A DNA stretch of 64,000 nt from Dicaeum eximium. Taxonomy: Eukaryota > Chordata > Aves > Passeriformes > Dicaeidae. The notes beneath the pieces are model-generated. The model was not told the DNA's origin and did not search any database. It worked only from the letters and a program-made list of their open reading frames with translations. Of the stretch, positions 11,101 through 23,100 are shown one piece after another; position 1 is the first letter of the stretch, and each line of letters starts with the position of its first letter. Location: NCBI GenBank assembly GCA_013396995.1, contig VWZP01002893.1:248001-312000 (forward strand). The letters are read 5' to 3'. The position numbers and the translations under genes are program-made.

Positions 11101-14100
11101 CCTTCGTGAGATCTGGCCGTGTGGTCTCTTCTCCAGAGCTTTGTTCTCTTACTTCTAGGCAACAGCCATCATTTAACTCCTAGATGTGCTATTCTCTGTG
11201 GAAGTGTAGGCCAGAATTTGTGTTACATGACCAAGGCATGACACTGTGTTGTGTTGTGATACTGCAGGAACCCTAAAAGCACTTGGTTTTTTTTATCTGT
11301 AAATTATATGGAATGATCCTATCAAAACAGCCTTGTGTGTAGCTGTGTGGCTTTGGAGCCAGGATGCAACTGATTGTCTGTTTCCTTGTGCTCAGGTTCT
11401 CCTCTTGGTTGTAAAGCAGATTTTTCCAGATTTTGAGTTCATGTGGCTGGTGGAAGAAGCTAAGAAGAATCTGCCCTTGGAGCTGGATTTCCTCCATGAA
11501 GGCAGAAATGCTGAGAAGGTTGCTCATATGCTCAAAAACTTTGATTTTCTGAAGGTGAGGAAACACATATTTCTCTCTGTGTATGTGCATTAACAGTCCA
11601 CCTTACTGTCTTAACGCCCCTCATTCACCAAGTGGAGGAACCGCAAGGAGGGAAAATGGAGTTCAGCTCCTGTGTTGTTCATCCTAGACTGCTCTGCTAA
11701 TACAGACCAGAAAATGCTCTGAGACATGCTTTCTCCTTGTTCGTTTCCTACTGAATGCACTCTGCTAGGTCAGGAGTGGTGGCTTGGGACTAGCAGTCTC
11801 TGGAGCCTGCTGCTCATTTTCCCGTTTTCTTTCTGAATTTAATTTTCATTTTCTTTTTGAACTTGTTCAGAGACTGTGAATTTGCCATTTTTTACTGAGC
11901 CATCTGATGGTACCTTTCCTTGGGCTCTATCTCATGTAAGGGCAAGAAATGGACATAGAACAGAAAAGCTAGACTGAAACCGATGAAGTCAAGTAGTATT
12001 GAGAACATCTAGTATCTCAGGAAGAAGCATATTCACATGAGTCCTTCCTATTGCAAAAAAGCATATTCTCACTCTAGAATTGGACATTTTTCCTTCATAC
12101 ACATCTATGGCTAATGCATTCATGTTACTTCATACAGAAACCAAATTGCACCCATGCGTGGTTTTCCCCACTGATGCTTTTACCCACCTCCCCTGCCACA
12201 CACTTAGGTCACCGATATGTGTCTCAAGTACAACCAGACATGTACACATCTCATTCTTGGAAAGACATAAGGTCACATCTTCAAAGTCACATGTTCAGAG
12301 ATCTTTTACTGACATACAAGAGACACAAGCCTCCAGTGTGTGCTTTCTGGAAACACACGTAGTACCATGGTTGCAGTCACTGATGTGACTGTGCCCATGG
12401 CAAATACAGAAAGGCAGCAAAAAAAGCACCCTGTGGACCTTCCTGCATACAACTTCTAAATGAGCTTGTCCCCTCCTGTTTATACAGAAGTTCCAAGACA
12501 GAAGTGACAGAGGTCTGAAATAAGGTGTGTTTTTGTTAGGCTTTGCAGGGTGATATGTCTATTTTTCCTTGCTCCTTCCACGTAAGGGCTGTAATTCCAT
12601 GTTGCCTAACACCAGCTTTGGAGCAGTCCTTTTGGAGCCCGGTGGCAGCAGTGACCTTCTCATAGACACAGATAGCTAAAAGTCACCACAGGGAAGGCCA
12701 GAGGCCAATGGTTTTGCTGAGTGGGTGCTTATCAGAAGTGATGTACCTTAGAGAGTGTGTCCGTTGCAGCTGTAAGTAGGAGACTGTGAAGTAAATCCCC
12801 ATGGAGACAGCCAATCACCTCCTTGCTGGGGTAAGGAGCTATCATAATATCAATATGTGTAACAATAACAAATGACTTGAGATGGCTAAATAATGGATCC
12901 TTCTGTCTCACCTGCCAATGCAGAGACGTGTTCATCACCTAAAAGCAACAGAAGAATTGGGCTCCTGTATCATAAATTTTCCTAAACACAGTAGAAAGCT
13001 GAGAAGTAGATTTTGTGCTCTGAACCTGTTTGAGCTTTTAAAGCCAGAGATAAATTATTTCCACACCCAAGCATTAGAGCCAAACATCTCTGAGTAATTA
13101 AAAAAATCACAGAAGAATTTGGCTGTGATTGAGAGAGGCATCTCTGACAGCATGAATAGTGCTTCACAAGCCCACTGACTTGCCAGTGTAAATCCTGAGA
13201 CAAGACTGAGTCTCATCGGAAGCGATCTAAGGGATCAGTGAGCTGGATGGGGTGGGGAACCCTGGGGAACTGCTGGGAGTTAGCAGGCTTTCTCACCAGT
13301 CTAACTGCAAAGAATGGGCATCCAGATAAAGCTGGGAAGGCTGAGTGTCTCAATCTCTCTTGCTCATAGGGAATCTATGGCATCAAAGTCTAAGCAAGGT
13401 TCACATGCCAAGTGTACCAGGGGTGTTGAATGATGGGACCGAGAGATGTTGAAATTGCTCAGCAAAGAAGCCTTTGATCTAAAGTGGCACACACAGGGTA
13501 AAGTAGAAGTGGTCTCTCTAGGACAGGAACGGGAGGGAAGCAGAGAGTTTGGGCAGATACTGGGAGAGAGAGAGTTTGGGGAGAACTGGGATATCCCAGT
13601 TAAGAGATTGGGGTATTGTCAGTCATTAAAACCAAGAAATGCTGCTTGTTTAGGAGCTATGATGAGCTACAGTGGCTTGGCTGGTCATCCCCTGGTTTTG
13701 GTCAGTTGATGGACAACACCTCTTACCTCTTCCTGTCCAGCCCCAAGGTGCTGGTGCTGAGTCAGGAGGGTGAGGAGAGGGGACAAGTGAGTAAGCACAG
13801 CTGGCTTACTACTTGCATGATTCAAAATTATTGTGTCTGTCAGAGTAATAGGGGGCACAGTAATGGGAGTGGGTGGAGCTCCCTTATGTCTTGGCTCAAA
13901 TGTACATGCGTGGCTTCACCCATGTGCAAAAGCAGATTTGGGCAGATTGAGGGTTGGTCAGGACAGTAACCTGAGGAATTCTGAAAGGCTCTTGACGATA
14001 GGGACTTCAGCATGGGAGAAATTTGTCTGGAAAGGGAGGCTGGAAAATGGCGAGCCAGCCTGAGTGACACTTTTGTCACTGCCTCCCTGGATGACAGCAG

Positions 14101-17100
14101 TCCACTTCTCTGGTACCTCACTTAGCTTGATCTACCACAGCTTGAATGAAAAGTGCTTTGACATTTTACACTCATTACTGTGTTGTTGGCAATAAGATAA
14201 TTAAGGGTCTCACAGGGTTTCTGTGACAAGTCCCTTATTTGTGACACTCGATTTTTCTCCCAGTTCAATTGCAGATGGCCTAAGTATGCAGGGTTTGTCA
14301 GCTCAAAGGCATTCGTGTTCCAAGGGGCACTGCGGAGATACAATTTATGACGATGGCTTATAATTTTTAAAGCTGCCTAAGTGGACCCTGTGCATAGCAA
14401 ACAAGATGCAGTTCCTGTCTAAAGGAGCTGAGTGGATGATTCAGAAACTTGCAATAGGTACTAGTTAAACAGCCCAGCTAGAGGAGCTGCAGAGCAGGTA
14501 AGAAAGGTATCTCAGACATCACTGGGAATGGGAGGTGGTCAGAATCCTGTAGAGCGTGGTCAGATGTTGCATGAGATCAGATCCTACTGTAGTTGAATTG
14601 GTGTATTATCCTTCTACACATTGCTGCTGTCCTGCGGAACAGGCTGATAGATGGATTTACCTTCCTTGTGCTCATCAAAAAAGCCAAGCCCTTGCTTCAG
14701 CTGCTTCCATTTTTACTCCTTTTCTAGGATTTGTGATATATTCCCTTCCTTTCCTAAGCTGTTGCCTGACCTAACCTGTCTGTTTCTGTCCCCAGGTCCC
14801 CAGGATCTACTGGGAGCTCTCCACAAGGCGTGTCCTTCTCATGGAGTTTATGGAAGGGGGACAAGTGAATGACAGGGCCTATATGGAGAGGAATGGCATC
14901 AACGTCAATGAGGTAGTTACTCAGCCATCTTTGAATTTGGCATGCTGAGCAATGCAAAACTGATTTTGACCTTGATGCAAAATGGAGGCTGATGGGATGG
15001 GATGGGGCAGAAGAATAAGTACACACAAATGTGAACAGAGCAGTCAATCTGAGAGATCTCTGTTCTTGTGCTCTTGGCAAAAGTATGTAATCCCTTTTGA
15101 GGAACACTTTCCTTTAGGCTGTAGAGCTAGGGAGATCTTCAAGGAGATGTAGTGAAAGATGACCATGCTCTTACATTAAAGACACCCATGGTTTGTTCCA
15201 AGATGGAAATTCTTGTTACCCTAAAGGAACAACTTCATTTTCTGATTATTTTTATCTAATGGACTTTGCTATTAAGAGAGATTTGAAAAGTTCTGTCTGT
15301 AGCAAAACATGGTCAGCTCCATTAATCTGGACAAGTCAACTGGTCCAAAGTGAGAGTTGTTTCTGTGAGTGAGTTTATCCTGTACTTCTGCTATAGGCAG
15401 AGGTGAAATCTAACCCACATGCTCAGATAGAGTGAATATTCCTCAAGTCTTCAGAGTCAGAAGGGCTTGTTTTGATGCATTAACGGAAGGGCTCTTGAGC
15501 AATATGTACCCTTAGATTTTGAGGTGGACTTCCTCATAGATCTCAGACAGCAGATCCCTTTTGAGATTGAGGTAGTTAGCATAGTGTAGCTCCCTGGGAT
15601 ATCCTTTGAATTTTCTCAGATTGCTGGAGATAGCTGTTTCTCTACAACTCTGCTGTTTCAGTTTTTCTAACTTGTAGAGGCTTTTGCTTGTGAGTGTGTG
15701 AAATGTAGGGTAAAAATTTCTGCTAATTTTTTTGTTTATCCGTGTGTTTGGGAAGGTTGTTTTGTGATGACTTGGCACATTACATCCATGCAGCAGTGAA
15801 ATCACGTACTTTCTTGAGTCTGAGCTAGTCTCTGAATAATAGCTAAGAAGTAATGTTTTAAAAGTTGTCAACAACTTCTACTACTGCTAAGTATAAGCCT
15901 CAGAGAGTTCCAGCCATCTGGCAGGTAGAGGATGTTACTCAGTTCAGTGGTAGTACTGAGTTTTCTTTCTTCCTTTTCTCTCCCCACTACCTGAAATTAA
16001 TGATTAACTTTTACTGATTGCCAGCAAAGCAAGGTAGAAAGGAGGGAATACTGAGCCTGTCAGAATCATGTGATGGGAAGAGAGGCCACAGTAAGATGAG
16101 GTAGGGGTTATTATGTTACTATGGCCATAATAAGATGAGGTAGGGGCAGTGCACACCCCAGACTTCTCCTGCAGTGAGGTACAGCAGATGGGGACAGATA
16201 TTGCCTAGGTTAATTATTGGCTGCTGCTGTTGTTGCCCTGGGTAAAGGACTGCATGGCATAGTGGGGAGATAAGCAAAAGGCAGCAGACACTGAAAGGAG
16301 CATGAGGAGGGGATGGCAACCCAGGTTTCAAAACTTTGACCTGGCTTATAATATGATAGCAGTCTTGGCTTTCAAGGGATGCATTAGCTCCCTATAAATC
16401 ACACAAATATATTTATTTTATCAATCCCTCCATAATTTTATTCCATTTTGTTTTACGGCGTGGAGGAAGAGGAGTCTTCACTAAGCAGGATTTCTTTTTT
16501 GTGCCAATGTAGCCTTGAAAAGCAAGCTGAGCCTCTCTGCTCTAAATGGAAAGGATCCCTGAGGTGAAAGCTCCCTTCAAACCAGGTTACTGACATTTAC
16601 TTAATACCGTCTGTAGCAGGATTATCATTAAAGCTGCCCAAAAGCACATTAATCTCTCTGGATCCGTCCAAGTGCTGGATTGTAATGGCATTTAATCAGA
16701 GAAGGCTTTGATTTCTAAAGACAAGTGCAAACATGGAAATATCTGCCTGTGGAACAGTTACTTATTCATGTACAAGTGTACTTGTACACTGTAGTGGAGC
16801 TGAGGAGGAACATCCAACTGGGATATTGACAGTGAAAGGGAAATCTGGAGAGGGGAGTTAACAAGAATCAGCTGGCAGGAATTTTAAGGGAAGACATGGC
16901 AGGGCTAAGAAGGGGGCATCTGGAAACTGGGCTCTTCGTATTTTATAAACACTGTAACATTTGTGGTCTTGGTTGGGAAGGTATATCTGAAAGAAGTGGG
17001 TAGAGCAGGGAAGAGAGAAAAATTAGACTGAGGGGCTCTCAAGAGGTTTGTAGCATATTGTATACAGGGGGAAAGGAAGGGCAGCAAGGCTACTTAGAGC

Positions 17101-20100
17101 CTGGGTTTTTAAAGAAGATCCCAAATGGCACAATGTTCCTTTTGCATCCATTCTTGATTATACCTGACTCATTTAGAGAGATCTTATTTGTATACAAATC
17201 TTATCTCTGATGTGCCACATGGGTCCTCAGTGTCCTTCCTTGTGAGTTCTCTGCCTGTCTCTGCAGAGCTGCTCTATCAGCAGGCTCTAAGACCTGTGGA
17301 GTTTCCAGATGTGCTCATGGCATGTGCTGTATTCCCTCAAACTAACCAGCCAGCTCAGGTAGCCAAGTGGAGAGTCCTCATGATCAGCCTGATTTGGGTT
17401 TGAGTCAAAGAAAGGAAACTATGCCATGTACTTCAGCTCACTAAGTGCCTGGTCACGAGCCATGGTTGATTCAAAAGTCAGGAAAGTGTTTTGTCCAGCT
17501 GAGAATTGAAAGCAAACAGCTAAGGTACTTAAAATGAGCTACTGTGTGCAGTTATTGCCATCTGTTACTCCATCCTACTGTGGCATTTTGCTTCTTTCTG
17601 TTACTGAATGGGTTCTGCACTGAAACAGTATCTCTTAGCTTGATAAAGAGCCCAGTACCTTCCTGTAGCTGAAGGCTTTGCAACTTGAAATACACTTTCA
17701 GTGTGGGATTTACCCTTCTGCTGAGAGTCAGGAGCTGTAGCTGTATAGCTGCTAAAATTTAAGTCGGATTTCCCAGGGTGGGATCCTTTTGTCAGCAGTG
17801 GAAACCTCTCATATCTCAAGTATTTGTGTTTATAACACTTAAGTGTTAGATGAAGTAGAGCATGGAGAAGAACACTGTTTCTGGGGAAAATGGCTATTCT
17901 TGCTCTTTGCACTTACTGAGGTAGTCTGGGGAGAGGTGTCTCCAGATTTTCCTACATTTCATCTTGTCTGAAGCTTAGTGAAAGTCACAAGCCACTGATA
18001 AGCAGGAATAGTGACCTCTGGTATTTTCAGCTTTTGAACTGTGCACAGACACCAGGTAAAAGAGTTGAATTACACACAAACCTGTTTCTTACTGAAAGGT
18101 GGTGGTGAGCATCAATGCCAATCAATTGCTTAAGTCTCAACAAGATGCTTTACATTAAATCCAAGGAAATAAAACTGCATTTAAAGCCAAGGGAAATTAT
18201 CCTCATGGTCATTTTGGGTCTGACAGATGCAAGAAACAATTAAAAAAACAATAACTAGTCTTTTCTAGCTGTGTCCTTTTTAGAATCTGTGCAAACTTGC
18301 CGAGTTAGTCTTTCGGTTCCCTGGGTGGATGAATCAGAGTGTTTCTCCTCACTTACATATCATGGAAGATGGAGCATTGAGCATGAAAATTATTTCCTGA
18401 GTCCCCAGCAGAGAATACAGGGCATGCTAGGAGTGCACTCCAGGAGTCCTGAAAACTATTCCTGTATCTTCAGGATAGCAAGTGTGTTCAAACATCATCT
18501 TGCTGTGATGCTAGGTCACTGCTTAGTAATAGTACTGCCTATCAGAGCACTTTTGATCCTCACAACTGGATTGCACAGGACAGAGTGTGAAATCAGATCT
18601 CTTGTGTGACCACCCTAATCTACTATGGATAAGAGCCATTTCAGAGCAGAGGCAGAGAAGGCTTCCCATTGTGGCTCTTCTCCATCCACACCCTTTGCTA
18701 ATTTGACACCAGTTTAATTGGCCAGAATTGCCCTAGCAGGATTAAGCAAAACCTTAGACAATGGCTGTAATAACAACTGTGAAAGCAAGCAAAAACCCAA
18801 TACAGTCTTCAATCCAATTAACCTTCGATTAAGGTTCCAAAATCAATGCTATTATTTTGGCCGGAGGAGGTAATATTGAGCCCTGAGAAATGAGCTGCAC
18901 AATGACCTTTACTTTTAATGAGATCAATAGAAGTTAGTGTCGCCATCTCTTAAAATAATTGGCAAATATTACAGCCAAATTAAGGCCAGAGACTAGTATC
19001 TGCTTCTGATCTAAAGAGACAGTCACAGATGGAGGTGGGATGGGAAGGGATGATGCCCTATCAGGCAGTTTCATCTAGGACTGATCGGGGCAGGCAGTGA
19101 GATCATCTCTATAGGACCATGACACAGTATTTTTTTCTTTGCTTTTCTTCTTCATGTCAGTTAGAGGTATAGAGCCAGAACCATTTCAGCTGGCTCACAA
19201 GTCCAGGAAAAGTATCAGTGACTTTCCCCAGATAACCCAGGCTGGTTTGTTACATTGCATTATATCATGCTACTCATGAGCATGATATACGTGCTTTTTA
19301 CTGTAGGAATACTCATAAGCTCAAATTTGCATGCATTCTTTCTTTTCTGAGAGGTTTCCTGCTAACTTTTGTATATTGGTGTTTTTAAAGATGCTCACTT
19401 ATGATGAACTTTCTAGAGTTTTGTTATTCATGTTGCTCTGTCAGCAGGTGTGCTGATTTGTTGAGGGGAGAGTTGTATACAGGGGCAAGGGTGACAGCTT
19501 GTCTAGACTTTCAAAACTGATGGCAGCAACATATTGTGGTCATATACTTATACAAGAAGAAATATATTGCTGCTGGTACCTGCACTACAGCTTGGGATAC
19601 TCTGAGTTAGGTGACAGAAATACAGTAGGTGTACTTGTTAAAATATTTGGTACACTGGATATGACTCCATTAATGAGAAAAAGTGGGTCTTGGTAGGGAA
19701 ATTGTGAATTAGGTAATAAACTCATAGAAGCAATGGTGGAGAGAAGTTACCATAGTGGAGTTCTGTGAGGTTTGCTCTTCAAACAGATCTCATTTAACAA
19801 GTTGATGATGCCTTCAACATAAACAGAACTGTATCAAGGAGATTGTTGATGACACCAAGCTGGGAGGTCTGACATTGTAGAGGAGGACCAGAGTAGCAGT
19901 AGCACTTGTTGAGGACTGAAGTGGTAGAAAGGGATAAAAGGGAGCAATGTGAAAAGTCATGTGCTTGAAAACTAGTGAAAAGAGTTTCTTAAATATACTG
20001 GGAGTTTGTCAGAGAGAAGCGCCATATTAGAGTTTACTTTAGGGTATTAGTTGCAGGATGTGTGTCTTTCCTGTGCAGTGTAACTGCAAAAGGCAGGCAG

Positions 20101-23100
20101 ACTCCTAGGTAAAGGAGCATCCTGTAGAAAACAGGGCATATTTCTGCTGTTTATTATGCTGATGTATATCTGACTGGTGGACACATTGGGGTAGCAAATA
20201 CTGGAGAGAAACAGAACTGGTTAAACTCTAGGATTATGCTAGCTGAGGAAATGATTTAAACTGAACATCATTAAAGTTAGGCTGGGATTTAGGGGAAACA
20301 TTCTGACCATGTAAAGGATAAATTTTTGAGACAGCTGCTAAAGTCATACTTTCTATCTTATGTATTTCCAGTGAATTTGACCAGTTTATAGAAGGACGGT
20401 GTCATGCTGTACAGTAACAACCCTTAATGCCTGCACTGCATTCTTATTTTCTTCTGTATTTGTTTGTAACTCACATAGGACAGTTTATGACATGTAACAT
20501 CCTTGCTCGATTGAGTAGGTAAAAAGCACTTCATGCATTTAGGTTGGTGAAGAGTTATTCCCAAGTCCGGCTTTTATACATGTATCTGTCACTCCATTGC
20601 TTGATTGTTGTCAGCAATCTGTTTATTCCTCAGGTCTGGTTTTTTTCCAGATGAAAACATTGGGCTGAAAATGTGTGGTTTGCCTGACACGGTGTCATGG
20701 TCATGTCACATAATTTGGCAATGGCAGGTTGGTATTTGCATTGACTGGTAAGCCCACTGGCACATTTGGTGACTGTAGTCATCATGTTCTGCTGCAGCAC
20801 AGACAGGCAAATTTAACTTCTTTTAGGAAATAACACATCTTCTGGCAATAGGCAGGGACATGCCTCTGGCCAGACCCAGAGTCTGATGTCGTCCTGATAT
20901 ATCAAGCTAAGCTCTGCTTGTTGATCAGCATAGTTTTTGTTCTTAAGTGTTATGCCTAAATTATGGCATTCATGATTACACCCGCTTTTGCCTGGTTGTA
21001 TTTCTTGTAGCACATGCAGAACTACAGGTGCTTCTGCTTCCTTGCTATTCAAACCTCCTGACTGGTAGACTGTTCCTCCTCTGCCATTCCTTAGCCAACT
21101 TTGGAATCTTCAGCTCTTTAAATCTTTTTCCCAGGTAAATGCCTCCTGCATCCTGCTCATTTATTTGCTTTCTCTGAACTCCCTCTGTGTAGTCTGCATC
21201 TCTTGAGTTAATGAGGTGTCTGGAAGTGAATGCAGAATTCCAAGAGTTATTTTTTTTTACAGTGTGCAGCAGAACAATGCTGAGGAACACTGGTAATGAT
21301 GAAGACCTTCTTTTGTTGGATGATAAACAGGGAAGGGACTGATGACCTCTCTGTGTCATAACAAAAAGCCTGTGTGTTAACTGTGGTCTCCGCTTATGTA
21401 AATCGTTGCAACCTTTTTTCTAATTTGTGATGCACCTTCACCCTGAGGTCTTACATAGCCTAAATGCATCCTGAATTCCTCCCTTCTCCTGAACAGAGGT
21501 TTTCATAGGTCTGTTTTCTCATTTCACCTAGCCGTGTTCTTCCAAAGTGAATTCTGTAGGTATTAGTTATCCAGTGGCCTTCTCAATAAGGGCAGAATAA
21601 TGGCCTGAAGTGACAAGGCACAGTACTGAAGAATTAATGTCTATAAAGGTTTCATGTTTTTTTTTTCCCTAAACTTTTCCTCAAGAAACATGAACTCCCT
21701 TTGTCTGAATTATGATGATAGGTTGCTATTCACATACTACACTTTAAGACCTAGAGTGTAAAGCCTCCTATTTTGTTTAGAATTTGACAGTATTGTTGCT
21801 TTCTATCTTAATTTATTTTGTATCCTATTTTAGAGGTATGACAACAGACAAAATTATGGGAAAATACTTCAATGTGCACCACTGCTCCATGGTAAATTTT
21901 TTCCAAAAGTGAAGACTGTTGATATGCTTGCATCATAAATCCTTGTAACATATCTTCTGTATGCTAATGAAATAGTACAGAATGCATCTGTATGTCTTAA
22001 AGAAGTCATAAGTTTAGTTGAAGATACTGGAGATAATCAAGGTGGTATGTTGGGGAGTAGGTAAATATAAGAACAGCAGGGAAGAGAGAGAGGATGGGGA
22101 TCTTGCAGTGAACATTGTCTTCTGCCCATGAGTCTGAGCAGGGCTATGACCTCTGTGTTTTCATGGGAGGATGGGAAGATTGATCTCAAGCTGCTTTTGT
22201 GTTGCATTACGGGTTGCGAGAGGCTATGACCATAGATCTGTTTAGACACTTTTCTAGTTTTGGTGGCTCAGGAGGGGGGACCTTCTCTGCATCTGGAACT
22301 TGCAGCCATATCATAAGCTGCTGTTAGTGAGGGTGGCATAGATAACCTGGTGAGAGGCGTTTTTATAGGATCCTAGGATATTTGGGTTTGGAAGAGAAGC
22401 TTAGGAAGGCTTCTATCACATCTCCTTCTAAGGCAGGGTCAGTTATGAAGTCAGACCAGCTTAGTCAGGGTGTTAGCCAGTAAGGTCTGTAAAACTTCTA
22501 AGGATGGAGATTGCACAACCTCTTCAGCCATGACAATCAGTGGGTTTACAGAACTGCCTGACCTTGTCTGGACTTGTGTTCAATGGGTATGAGGCATCAC
22601 GTTGGGCCCCAGATTGTCTCCAGGTTTCATCTTCTAAAATTCTGTGTTTTTCCATGCCCTTGGAGGATAAGGAGCTGAGACAGTGAGGGCTGAGTGTGGT
22701 TAGCCCAGTGTGTGCACCAGTGTCAGGGTTGATGCTGTGGTCAGTCATAATGTCTGAGTCCATTCCTTCTGGTGTATGGGTCCCTGGGAGGCTTTGTGAA
22801 TGAGTGACATAATGGACTTAAAACAGACTATTTGGCATGTCCTTGACTGTCAGCAAGGGCTGCTCAGCTCTTCTATGAGATCACAGCACCTGGTACTTTG
22901 GTTCTATCTAATTTTAGAGCTTGCCTTTCAAAGAGACTTGTAAGGGTCACTTCATGGCTCTGGTGATCTCTGCTGGTGATTCAGAAGGGAAACATCACTC
23001 CCCTCAGTCAGTGCTTAAAATAACACCTGCATGGCGTTAGGGAAGCTGCGCTAAGGAGATCACAGTGCTGTGCTGTTCCGTCTGTGTGGGTGATTCATCA

